A stretch of 35,239 nt of DNA from PVC group bacterium (GCA_003561965.1 PWXJ01000033.1:1-35239), one strand, 5' to 3'. Shown: positions 27,101 through 35,052, counted from the stretch's first letter. The notes: generated from the letters alone by a model not told the origin. Translations and numbers: made by a program.

Positions 27101-27324
27101 AAGTGGCTCTCGTCGGGCGCCCAGTCGGGTTTCGCCCAGTCGTAGACCGGGAAGTCGCTGTAAAATTTTCCCCGGGCCAGGTGCTGGGCGAAGTGGACGA
27201 TCCCGAAGGGATCGGAACCGAGGGCGGCGGTATAACTGCCGGAGCCGAAAACCAGGACCAGGAGGAGAAAGAGCCCCAGGAGGAGATAAACCGCCGTCTT
27301 TTCCTTGACCGGGCTGAGAATCAT
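24121..27324 (-). CDS. Large GT-C/GT39-like integral membrane glycosyltransferase with very long C-terminal beta-rich region (paralog 1)
   Basis: ~1067 aa from ATG 27324 (MILSPVKEK, SD-like GGAAGAAGAA); DSLVPPESVIFSTKPIFQYINLFSSSYSLRP; DYYDLTPVGEL; LLEVELDGVEVPGPFVNGVNFLPVSRDDL. Confidence 0.72.
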   Translation of the reverse strand: MILSPVKEKTAVYLLLGLFLLLVLVFGSGSYTAALGSDPFGIVHFAQHLARGKFYSDFPVYDWAKPDWAPDESHFVLGGNYIKAGDRMYCKYTIGFPLLLALSIRILGDYSVYFLNLIVLLILLFALFRLALLFLRGRPGGRWLALAAPLILLVMVDPAWRLALRPSHDLAGIMFIVVGAALAVRALGDSPRIRIPALLAGAFAFGCAGTLRLPNVLAAVPAGMYFLVRVIGRTRWWKIILFSLLGLFLFFLALSPALIQNQLTGGHPLRPPRPEIVGGERTVLGRLDDQPDGSPPPLWIGFFPTTFPDVAGYFWRLWGPLFTFLALLGIISLRRRPETKWLLLGIPLILILLYSMWVHLMTRYMLAAHPFFIVLMVAGAGRLLRSRPRWWSAGGVALVVFLDYLFRNQFRYQHRMTHLNLAVLVVGILLWLLFVGGWRLKPAGRAPAILAAAFFGIFLVRYGVPWLRRPPLFQLAEAKRFGGDIDSLVPPESVIFSTKPIFQYINLFSSSYSLRPFEMTRIRLDSRKGFDRLLARGTGLYLLDNSSYKRDSGKAVPLFRDYYDLTPVGELPADRYHLGFQFGKPVCTVYRIEPWRVKEVDLEFDPPGEGSDFLLAFNLRKIHDPDDPRGLLEVELDGVEVPGPFVNGVNFLPVSRDDLSSGPVRFSVRSDRPLPRDLDLRVESLKSPYPVDLTGETGFPDRAAEDIFTEDRLRDGDLVRMGWERTGLVAIPVISLPGSALVGEVKVRRAQKLQEPFCLRVDLNGEKVGRFPTALGIGSEVFRFSLPGRLISSPRGDLEFTVSPPPTRPLSPSEEYWGSLFFESISVQRWFEEFSISPPPGQGAFIAFSLSPPPGETCPGPYRVLVNGEEKATAPGPGVQRLILGPGDGDRPALLLEARSPDDACRPLIVRPPLIREASERFRIEVGGEEDWAFLERGFYPPELHLGRTPVRWTKGESRIALPLIPREGKELKLTLKAIRIRPPAAFRTGPRVSARLDGRDLGEHFLREEDALYSWTLPAESGEPRVALLELRVDPWRPSSYFPTADRRRLGLMLEWMELAYRPAGE

Positions 27325-27380
27325 AGCAATTTCTTCTTCCGGAGGGCGGGAGAACAAATGAGATCGGACAACTGTTGAAA

Positions 27381-27400
27381 ACCCGGGTTCCCCCGGACCC
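27381..27400 (-). terminator. Possible hairpin downstream of the GT2 stop (minus strand GGGTCCGGGGGAACCCGGGT then TTT)
   Basis: CCGGG-GGAA-CCCGG stem followed by GTTTT on the minus strand. Confidence 0.35.
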
Positions 27401-27405
27401 CGAAG

Positions 27406-28356
27406 TTAATCCAGGGTTTCCCGGACGATCCCCTCTTCCTTCTTCCGGTGAATCGACATCGTCATCAACTCGCCGAGCAATCCGGTGGAGAGAAGCTGGA
27501 ACCCGACCAGCATCAGAAGCACCCCGAGAAAGAGCAGCGGCCGGACCCGGATGAAGTCCACCCCCAGGAGGCTGAGCGTGACCAGGTAGCCGTTGATCAC
27601 CAACCCGGCCAGGAAGAGGAGCAGCCCCGCCCCGCCGAAAAGATGAAGCGGTTTCTTGCTGTAGCGGGTCATAAACATCACCGTCAGCAGGTCCATAAAC
27701 CCGGCGAAGAACCGGTAGGCCCCGAACTTACTCTTCCCGAAGGCCCGGGGATGATGACGGACCCGGACCTCGGTCACCCGGTAGCCCTTCCAGTTGGCCA
27801 GCGGAGGGATATAGCGGTGGAGTTCGCCGTAAAGGGAGATGTCATCCACCACCTCTCTCCGGAAGGCCTTGAGGCCGCAGTTGAAGTCGTGGAGCCTCAG
27901 GCCGGTCAGGGTGGAGGTAACCAGATTGTATAACCGGGAGGTCTGCTTCTTGATGAACCGGTCGTGGCGGTCGACCCGCCAGCCGGTGACCAGGTCGTAG
28001 CCCTGGTCGATCCCGGCCAAGAGGGCCGGGATCTCCTCCGGGTCGTCCTGGAGATCGGCGTCCATAATAATCACCCGCTTCCCCCGGACCGCCCGGAAGC
28101 CGACGTCGAGAGCGGCCGACTTCCCGAAATTCCGCCGCAGCCGGAAGACCCGGACCCGGCGGGGATCGGCCTCCCGAAGTTTTTTCAGGACCTCGAAAGA
28201 GCCGTCGTTGGAGCCGTCGTCGACAAATACCGCCTCCCAGGAAACCCCGAGGCCGGCGATTACCTTCCGCAGTTTCTCGAAAAGCGGGCGGAGGTTGTCC
28301 CTTTCGTCGTAGAGCGGGACCAGAATTGACAGTTCCGGATTCGGTTCCTTATTCAT
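27406..28356 (-). CDS. Polyprenyl-phosphate glycosyltransferase (GT2, DPM1/GtrB/ArnC-like)
   Basis: LSILVPLYDERDNLRPLFEKL; VFVDDGSNDGS; NFGKSAALDVGFRAVRGKRVIIMDADLQDDPEEIPAL; two C-terminal TM helices. Confidence 0.93.
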   Translation of the reverse strand: MNKEPNPELSILVPLYDERDNLRPLFEKLRKVIAGLGVSWEAVFVDDGSNDGSFEVLKKLREADPRRVRVFRLRRNFGKSAALDVGFRAVRGKRVIIMDADLQDDPEEIPALLAGIDQGYDLVTGWRVDRHDRFIKKQTSRLYNLVTSTLTGLRLHDFNCGLKAFRREVVDDISLYGELHRYIPPLANWKGYRVTEVRVRHHPRAFGKSKFGAYRFFAGFMDLLTVMFMTRYSKKPLHLFGGAGLLLFLAGLVINGYLVTLSLLGVDFIRVRPLLFLGVLLMLVGFQLLSTGLLGELMTMSIHRKKEEGIVRETLD

Positions 28357-28402
28357 CGGTTTTCCTCCCCGCGATGCCCGCGGGCCGGAGCCGGTCAGGA
28401 TG

Positions 28403-28431
28403 ATTATAATCTTTCTTTGGCGATTGGTAAA
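28403..28431 (-). promoter_or_regulatory. Sigma70-like promoter TTTACC-N17-TATAAT upstream of the GT2 gene
   Basis: -35 GGTAAA (plus) 28426-28431; -10 ATTATA (plus) 28403-28408; 17-nt spacer; good SD (GGGGAGGAAAA) before ATG 28356. Confidence 0.6.
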
Positions 28432-28435
28432 GGCG

Positions 28436-29872
28436 TCAGCGGTGGAAAAAACCCAAGCGGCTGACGATCGAGCGGGTGGAGGCGATGACGCTGCGGAAAT
28501 CGGCCCAGTTGTTGATCGAGAGCGCGGTCTGGAGAATGTAGGACGGGCGGAAATAAAACTCCCGGTAGGCCTTCACCCGGGCCGCTTCGGCCGCTTCCCG
28601 GGGAAATTCCGGGGTCTGGAGCATCCCCCGGCAGGAGGAGAAATCCTCCCATTTATCATAATGGATCCAGCCCCGCTCGGTGGCGGTCCGGAAGAGTTCG
28701 GTCCCCGGGTGGGGGATGGCGACGGCGAACTGGGCCGACCCGGGGCGGAGCTTCTTGGCGAACTCGATCGTCTCCGCCACCGTCTCCCAGGTCTCGCCCG
28801 GGATCCCGAAGAGGAAGAAGGCCTGGGTCCGGATCCCCGCCTGACGGGCCAGGCGGAAAGTCTCCATCACCCGTTCGACGGTAATCCCCTTCCGCATAAT
28901 TTTCAGCATCTTCGGCGAGCCCGACTCGACCCCGAAACGGATATAGCGGCAGCCGGACCGCTTCATCGCCCGCAAAACCTCCCCGTCCATACTGTCCACC
29001 CGGCACTGGGCGATCCACTCGAATTTCAGGTCCCGCTCGACGATCAGCCGGCAGATCTCCAGCATCCGGTCCCGGTCAAGAGCCATCGAGTCGTCGTCGA
29101 AATAAACCTCGTCGACCCCGAAGCGGGTAATCGCCTCTTCCAGTTCGTCGACCACGTTTTCGGCCGAACGGGCCCGGAACTCTCGGCCGTAGAGGGTACT
29201 GGGCCAGAGGCAGTAGGTACAGCGGAAAGGACAGCCCCGGGAGGTGACCACCGTGGTCGGGCGTTTTCCCCGGAAGGTCCCCTGCCGGTAAAAGGGGCTG
29301 GCGACCAGGTCCCGGGCCGGGAAGGGGATCCGGTCGAGGTCCTCGATCGGGGGCCGTTCGGGGTTGACCCGGATCGACTCCCCGTCCCGCCAGGTCAGGC
29401 CCTCCACCCCGTCCCAGGGCTGTCCGGCGGCTTCCGCCCGGACCAGGTCCCGGACAGTGTAGTCGAACTCGCCCCGGCAGATCGCGTCCACCGCCGGGTT
29501 TTCGCCGATAATTTCCCGGTGATAGACCGTGGGATGGGAACCGATCAGGACCGTCTTCAGGGATTCCAGCCGCCTTTTCAGCGCCGAGACGGTCTCCAGA
29601 TCATAATCGATTGACGGCGTCGAGCACTCCAGGACCGCCAGGTCGGGGGCGATCCTCTCCACCCGCCGGGCAAACTCCTCGATCCCCAGTTCCTCGATGA
29701 CGGCGTCGAGAAATATCGGTTGGTGTCCGCTTTCCCGGACGATCGCCACCAGGTAGGCGAGGTAGATCGGGTACTCGATGAACTTGTCCGACCGCTTGTG
29801 CGGCCAGCGGACATCGGAACGGGCCCCGAAACCTTGGCCCGGCCAGGGCGGATTGGTAATGAGAACCTTCAC
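28436..29872 (-). CDS. B12-binding-domain radical SAM protein
   Basis: MKVLITNPPWPGQG N-terminus; SRGCPFRCTYCLWP (CxxxCxxC); YIRFGVESGSPKMLKIMRKG; FLFGIPGETWETVAET. Confidence 0.93.
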   Translation of the reverse strand: MKVLITNPPWPGQGFGARSDVRWPHKRSDKFIEYPIYLAYLVAIVRESGHQPIFLDAVIEELGIEEFARRVERIAPDLAVLECSTPSIDYDLETVSALKRRLESLKTVLIGSHPTVYHREIIGENPAVDAICRGEFDYTVRDLVRAEAAGQPWDGVEGLTWRDGESIRVNPERPPIEDLDRIPFPARDLVASPFYRQGTFRGKRPTTVVTSRGCPFRCTYCLWPSTLYGREFRARSAENVVDELEEAITRFGVDEVYFDDDSMALDRDRMLEICRLIVERDLKFEWIAQCRVDSMDGEVLRAMKRSGCRYIRFGVESGSPKMLKIMRKGITVERVMETFRLARQAGIRTQAFFLFGIPGETWETVAETIEFAKKLRPGSAQFAVAIPHPGTELFRTATERGWIHYDKWEDFSSCRGMLQTPEFPREAAEAARVKAYREFYFRPSYILQTALSINNWADFRSVIASTRSIVSRLGFFHR

Positions 29873-29890
29873 GGCAATTGCCTAAAGCAG

Positions 29891-29910
29891 GGTCGAGACA
29901 CGCCTCGACC
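29891..29910. repeat. Palindromic element GGTCGAG-ACACGC-CTCGACC
   Basis: Perfect 7-bp stem, immediately 3' of the GT4 stop; related copies at 31124-31145 and 31169-31190. Confidence 0.8.
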
Positions 29911-29915
29911 ACGAA

Positions 29916-31103
29916 TCACCCGGTACTGAGTTCGACAAACCGGTCGGCCAGGCGGTTCCACTGATATTGTTCCTCGACCAGCCGGGCGCCGGTCGCGGCC
30001 ATCCGCCGGGCGCGGGCGGGGTCGGCGATCAGGGCCTCGATCTTTTCCGCCAGGTCCCCGGAGTCGCCGGGGCGGTAAAAGAGGCCGGTCTTCCCTTCCT
30101 CGATCACTTCCTGAAGCGCCGGGAGACGGGGGGCGACCACCGCCAGCCCGCAGGCCCAGTACTCGAACTCCTTCAGGGTCACCCGGCCCCGGGCCGAGAC
30201 GATATCGGGAAGGATGACCAGGCCGATGTCCCCGGCCGACATATAACGGGCCACCTCGGCCTGGGACAGCCAGCCGGAGAAGTAGAAATCATCGGTCAGG
30301 CCGGCTGCTTCGACCATCTGTTTCAGGGCGGGGATCGCGGTCCCGGCGCCGACGATCCAGACCGCGGTGGCCGGGTGACGGTCGAGCAGGGTCCGGGCGG
30401 CGGAGACCAGGAGATCGGGGCCGTCCTGGGGGTCGATCACCCCCTGGAAGACCAGGACCGTCTCCCGGCCGGGGGCCAGTTGTTTTCTCAGGTCGCCGCT
30501 TTCATACTTCCGGAAGATCGAGAGATCAACCCCGTCGCAGACAATCCCGATCCGCTCCGGGGACGCCCCGTAACCGGCCACGATCTCCTTCATCGCCCGG
30601 CTGATGGTGATTATCCGTTCCGACCCCCGGATGGCCGCCCGCTCGATCCTCCGCCCCAGCTTCTGGACCAGGGATAGCCAGCCCCCGGAGGAGTAATCAT
30701 CGAGGTACTCGAAGAGGACGTCGGTCAGGTTCAGGATTATCCGGGGCCGGACCCGGGTCAGCCTCCTTCCCCAGAGCGCCCCGTAACCGACGATCGTGTT
30801 ATGGGCCACGACCAGGTCGGGCCGGTGGCGCCGGATCGCCCGGATCAGCCGGAAGATATTGACCGGGTGGGCGACCAGGTATTTTCTCATCTTGGCCGGG
30901 TCCAGCCGGCTGACCGCCCGGAGGCGGACCAGTTCGGCGGCGCCCAGGTATTCCTTCGCCTCGGCCGCGGAACCGGAGATGCCGCCGGCGACGATGACTT
31001 CGTGCCCCCGCCGGCTGAAGGCCCGGGCGATGTTGGAGATCCGGGGTGAACCGCCGCCGGAGATCGGGTAGAGTTCCTCAAAGATGGCGACCAGAACTTT
31101 CAA
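29916..31103 (-). CDS. Glycosyltransferase family 4 protein
   Basis: MKVLVAIFEELYPISGGGSPRISNIARAFSRRGHEVIV; VLVFQGVIDPQDGPDLLVSAA; SAGDIGLVILPDIVSARGRVTLKEFEYWACGLAVVAPRLPALQEVIEEGKTGLFY. Confidence 0.93.
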   Translation of the reverse strand: MKVLVAIFEELYPISGGGSPRISNIARAFSRRGHEVIVAGGISGSAAEAKEYLGAAELVRLRAVSRLDPAKMRKYLVAHPVNIFRLIRAIRRHRPDLVVAHNTIVGYGALWGRRLTRVRPRIILNLTDVLFEYLDDYSSGGWLSLVQKLGRRIERAAIRGSERIITISRAMKEIVAGYGASPERIGIVCDGVDLSIFRKYESGDLRKQLAPGRETVLVFQGVIDPQDGPDLLVSAARTLLDRHPATAVWIVGAGTAIPALKQMVEAAGLTDDFYFSGWLSQAEVARYMSAGDIGLVILPDIVSARGRVTLKEFEYWACGLAVVAPRLPALQEVIEEGKTGLFYRPGDSGDLAEKIEALIADPARARRMAATGARLVEEQYQWNRLADRFVELSTG

Positions 31104-31123
31104 GGTAATTAATGCCTGCCGTC

Positions 31124-31145
31124 GGTTCGAGGCGCGTCTCGACCG
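31124..31145. repeat. Imperfect palindrome GGTTCGAGGCGCGTCTCGACCG
   Basis: Same family as 29891-29910. Confidence 0.7.
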
Positions 31146-31168
31146 TAAATTTTAAAATTCCTGATGCC

Positions 31169-31190
31169 GGATCGAGACCCGCCTCGACCG
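31169..31190. repeat. Imperfect palindrome GGATCGAGACCCGCCTCGACCG
   Basis: Same family as 29891-29910 and 31124-31145. Confidence 0.7.
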
Positions 31191-31273
31191 CGGATTTGCC
31201 CGGACCAGAGCCACGGGACGAAGAAGCATCTTAGCAGATTACCGGGAGGGGGCAAGGGGAGATTGGGCGGGGC

Positions 31274-32008
31274 TTACTCTCCGCCCCGGAACCGGAGCAC
31301 CCGGGCGGGCACGCCGGCGGCCACGGCCCGGGGGGGGAGGTCGGAGGTGACCACCGCCCCGGCCCCGATCACCGCCCCCTCCCCCACCGTAACTCCGCCC
31401 AGGATCACCGCCCGGGTCCCGATCCAGACGTCCTCCCCGATCGTGACCGGGCGGGGGGACCGGCCCGAGAACCGCATCGGCCGGGAGAGGTCGTCGACGG
31501 TATGGTCGCCGCCGATAATCTCCACCCCGTTGGCGATCAGGCAGTAATCGCCGATGGAGATATCGCCGTAGCCGTAGATGAAGGACCCGGCCCCGAGATT
31601 GACCTTCTTACCGATCTCCACCTTCCCCAGTTGGGTCCGGACGGTGACCGATCGGGCAAGGTGGCTGTCATCCCCGACGACAACCGGCCCCGCCGAACGG
31701 CCGACATCGATAAAGGAACCCTCGCCGATAAATATCCGGTCGCCGATATGGATAGCTCCGGGGTTGAAAAACCGGAGGTTCTTCTCCAGGAAACACTTGG
31801 TCCCCAGCCTTCCCAGGACCAGGCGGTAGATCTTCCCGCGGAGCAGGGCGCCGGCCACCGTGGGGAAAGAGGAAAATAAGGTCAGGAGCAGGCCCTGCCC
31901 GAAGAACCGGGCCAGGGATTTCGAGCCATAGACCCGCTCCCGGTAGGCCCGGAAACTCTCTCTCAGGCCTCCGGGGGGGATGGTGCCCTGGCCGTCGTAA
32001 CCGGTCAT
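31274..32008 (-). CDS. LbH hexapeptide-repeat acyltransferase
   Basis: IHIGDRIFIGEGSFIDVGRSAGPVVVGDDSHLARSV...IGDYCLIANGVEIIGGDH...PVTIGEDVWIGTRAVILGGVTVGEGAVIGAGAVVTSDLPPRAVAAGVPARVL. Confidence 0.94.
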   Translation of the reverse strand: MTGYDGQGTIPPGGLRESFRAYRERVYGSKSLARFFGQGLLLTLFSSFPTVAGALLRGKIYRLVLGRLGTKCFLEKNLRFFNPGAIHIGDRIFIGEGSFIDVGRSAGPVVVGDDSHLARSVTVRTQLGKVEIGKKVNLGAGSFIYGYGDISIGDYCLIANGVEIIGGDHTVDDLSRPMRFSGRSPRPVTIGEDVWIGTRAVILGGVTVGEGAVIGAGAVVTSDLPPRAVAAGVPARVLRFRGGE

Positions 32009-32027
32009 AGTGTTTTAGCCTTGATTT

Positions 32028-33791
32028 TCAACCCCGATTTCCCGTGATTGCCGGAGCCGGCTTCCCGGAGACCTCGATCCCGGCGGGGGTGAAGGTCAGT
32101 TCTTTCTCGATCAGCGCCTCACCCTTCTCTGAAACCGCCAGTTTCAGTTCGGGCTCCCGGTGAGCCAGGGGGCGTCCGGTTACCCGGGAATCGCTCCCCT
32201 GTTCCAGTTCGATGAGCAACTCCGTCCCGGCCCCCGCCCCGCCGGCGGTTATCCGGTCCCGGACCAGGATCCGGCCGGCCCCGAAGTCGATCGACCGCTC
32301 CAGCCGCCAGGCCGAGGTCGCACCGGCCGCCGAGGTCAGCTGGAGAGAAGCTTTCTTCCGGCGGCGGATAAAGTCAATTCCTTTCTTCAGAAGCAGATAG
32401 CCGTAAGGCAGGGACCCGAGGACAGACAACACCGCCCGGGAGAAACGGCCGGGGAAAAAATACCTTCCCCGACGGAATGGGACCTCAATCCTCAGGGGTC
32501 CCCCCTCCCACTCCCCGGCCGGGGCCCCGCCGGAGAGGAGAAAAGAATGAAGGGTGGCCCCTGTGGCCCCTGTGGCCCCTGTGGCTCCTGTGGCTCCTGT
32601 GGCTCCGGCCGCCGGCCGGAGCGGCCGGAGACTGTAACCCCGGTCAAGGCAGCAGGAGTAACCGGATTCAGCGGGTCCGGGGGAAGCGAAGGCCTTGATC
32701 ATCCCCCCCCGGGAGAGCGAGACCACCGCGTAATACCCCTCTTCCCGGACCGCGGCCAACCCGGCCCGGGGAAACACCTTCCGGAAGGGCTCCCTCCCGT
32801 AAGGTAGCGGGGGGTCGGCCGACTGCCAGCACTCCCGGACCTCCCGGGCGTAATCATAAGTCCGCAGGCCGGTGTAGAGATGGTAACAGCGGCTCAAATC
32901 GTCCTGGGCCAGCTGCCGGAGGAGATTTTCGCGGGAGACTCCCTCGGAGAAGAGCCGGCGGGCGACCGGAGAGACCGGGGCCAGCAGGACCGCCGCCAGC
33001 AGGGAGACATAGGAGTTGCCGCAGAGGTTGTACTCCCGCCCGGTGGCGATCTCGGGGTGGACGAAGAAAGAGAGAAAATCCAGGGACTTCAGAAGCGCTT
33101 CCTCCAGGCGCCGGGAAGGGGAAAACCGCCGGCAGCGGGCCAGGTACTCCAGGGTCAGGAAGCCGTAGCCGGTGTCGACCCCGCCCAGCTCGGGAAACCA
33201 GCCTTCCTTGGTCTGCCGTTCGAGCACCGATTCCACCTTCCTTCCGGCCGCCCCGGCCAGGGCGGGATCGCCGAGCAGTTCCCCCAGGCCGTAGAGGGCG
33301 GCGGCGGCCACCGCCTGGTGATTGATCTTATCGAGATCGCCGTGCCGGGCCAGCCAGCCGCCGGCCCGCCGGAAGGTCTCCCGGAGCGATTCCCGGTCGC
33401 CCGGTTCCAGCAGCTCTTCGAGGAGGGGATAGGCCCGGGAGAGGGCGTAGGAGGAGAAGGCGGTGGCGGCGAAACCGTGTTCGCCCCGGTACCACTCGTC
33501 GAACGAACCGTCGGGGTGCTGGAGGGCCGCCCACCGCAGCAGCCCGGCCCGGGCCAGCTCCCCCACTTCGAGCAGCCCCCGCCAGCGGTTCCCGGGGTAA
33601 TCGTTCCGGTAGAGCAGGGCCAGGGTGTAGGCCGCCTCCTGGAGGCGGCCGTTGGCGAAGCCGACGGTCTTGCTCCGCCAGTAGTGGTAGTCGAAGCAAC
33701 CGTATGACGGCGAATGCCGGTCGCGGTCGACCAGCTCCAGCAGCTCCCCGGCCGCCCCGGCCATCTCCCTGCCATAACGGTTCAGGTCCAT
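32028..33791 (-). CDS. Heparinase II/III- or lyase-like alpha/alpha-toroid protein
   Basis: 587 aa; SPSYGCFDYHYWRSKTVGFANGRLQEAAYTLALLYR; repeated helical pattern; C-terminal beta region interrupted by (GAT)n. Confidence 0.62.
   Translation of the reverse strand: MDLNRYGREMAGAAGELLELVDRDRHSPSYGCFDYHYWRSKTVGFANGRLQEAAYTLALLYRNDYPGNRWRGLLEVGELARAGLLRWAALQHPDGSFDEWYRGEHGFAATAFSSYALSRAYPLLEELLEPGDRESLRETFRRAGGWLARHGDLDKINHQAVAAAALYGLGELLGDPALAGAAGRKVESVLERQTKEGWFPELGGVDTGYGFLTLEYLARCRRFSPSRRLEEALLKSLDFLSFFVHPEIATGREYNLCGNSYVSLLAAVLLAPVSPVARRLFSEGVSRENLLRQLAQDDLSRCYHLYTGLRTYDYAREVRECWQSADPPLPYGREPFRKVFPRAGLAAVREEGYYAVVSLSRGGMIKAFASPGPAESGYSCCLDRGYSLRPLRPAAGATGATGATGATGATGATLHSFLLSGGAPAGEWEGGPLRIEVPFRRGRYFFPGRFSRAVLSVLGSLPYGYLLLKKGIDFIRRRKKASLQLTSAAGATSAWRLERSIDFGAGRILVRDRITAGGAGAGTELLIELEQGSDSRVTGRPLAHREPELKLAVSEKGEALIEKELTFTPAGIEVSGKPAPAITGNRG
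32555..32608. repeat. Intragenic 9-bp VNTR-like repeat TGGCCCCTG x3, TGGCTCCTG x2, TGGCTCCGG
   Basis: Six 9-nt units encoding (Gly-Ala-Thr)6 on the minus strand. Confidence 0.95.
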
Positions 33792-33822
33792 CTCAACTCG
33801 AGCCTCCCCTCAAGGGACAATA

Positions 33823-35052
33823 CTACCGGGAATTCCGGGATCGGGAAAGACTTTCCAGCAGGCGATAATACCGCCGGAGAAATTTTTCGGGGGTATACTC
33901 GTCCCGGTACGCCCGGAGGGCCGGTTCGAGGAATCTCTCCCGGACCGACGGTTTCTCCATCTCGGCCATCGCCGCGATCAACTCTTCCCCGGTCTGGAAA
34001 ACGATCCCCGCCCGGTGATCTTCCACCAGTTCCGGCAGGAGCCCCACCCGGGAGGCGATCACCGGGGTCCCGCAGGAGAAGGCCTGGAGCACGGTCTGGT
34101 TTCCCATCTCCGGCCAGATCGAGGGGGCGAGGAGGGCGACGGCGTTCTGATAGAGCCAGTCGAGCCGGTCCGGGGCGACGTAGCGCAAGAACCGGATCCG
34201 GGGATCGGAAGCGGCCAGCTGACGCAGTTCCCGCTCCAGGCTCCCGGTCCCGACCATCACCAGCCGGGAGGAACCGCTTTTCTTCAGGAAAGCCTCAACC
34301 GCCACCCGGGCCCCCTTATACTCCTCGAGCCGGGCGACAAAGAGGAAGAAGGGCCGGAGCCCGGAAAAATCCCGCTCCGCCCGCTCCGGGTCTTTGACCT
34401 CCACCGGGTTGACGAAATAGGGCAGGCAGTCCATCCGCTGCCCGAACCCCTCCTCCCGGTGCCGGTGGAGCATATACCGGCAGGGCATCACCAGGGAATC
34501 GATCCCGGATAACATCCGGTCCCGGAGACCGCCCCACCGCCAGAACTGGGGGGGGCGGCGGTAGCTGATCAGGCAGCGGAGACAGTCCTTCCGGTCGCAG
34601 ACCCGCCGATTATTCTTCCAGAGGTAATGAGTGGGGCAGAAGAGCCAGTAGGTATGCTGGGTGAACAACTTCAGGCCGGTACCCGCCCCCAGAAGACGGA
34701 TCCCCCCGAAGAGGGAGATATTGTGGTAGTGGATAACATCGAAACCCCGGTCGAGAATCCGGTTGATCCCGGTCCGGGAGAAGAAAGGCCCGCCGGAGAG
34801 ATAAGTCAGCAACGGCTCCAGCCGGCCCCCGGGGCTCCGGAGCCGATGGACGGTGACGTTCCGGTGGCGGGGGTAGCCGCCCGCTCTTTTCCCCCGCAGC
34901 TTGTGCCGGTGGGCGTCCCCGGAGCAGATCACCTCCACCCGGTGGCCGTTCCGGGCCAGCAGTTCGGCCAGGTGGTAGACGTGGAGGCCGCAGCCCCCGG
35001 GATGAAAAGGCGGGTAGAAGGTCGTGACCAGGCAGAAACGTAAATTTTCCAT
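33823..35052 (-). CDS. Glycosyltransferase family 4 protein with Cys-rich insertion
   Basis: FCLVTTFYPPFHPGGCGLHVYHLAELLARNGHRVEVICSG; FLFVARLEEYKGARVAVEAF; ALLAPSIWPEMGNQTVLQAFSCGTPVIASRVGLLPELVEDHRAGIVF. Confidence 0.94.
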   Translation of the reverse strand: MENLRFCLVTTFYPPFHPGGCGLHVYHLAELLARNGHRVEVICSGDAHRHKLRGKRAGGYPRHRNVTVHRLRSPGGRLEPLLTYLSGGPFFSRTGINRILDRGFDVIHYHNISLFGGIRLLGAGTGLKLFTQHTYWLFCPTHYLWKNNRRVCDRKDCLRCLISYRRPPQFWRWGGLRDRMLSGIDSLVMPCRYMLHRHREEGFGQRMDCLPYFVNPVEVKDPERAERDFSGLRPFFLFVARLEEYKGARVAVEAFLKKSGSSRLVMVGTGSLERELRQLAASDPRIRFLRYVAPDRLDWLYQNAVALLAPSIWPEMGNQTVLQAFSCGTPVIASRVGLLPELVEDHRAGIVFQTGEELIAAMAEMEKPSVRERFLEPALRAYRDEYTPEKFLRRYYRLLESLSRSRNSR

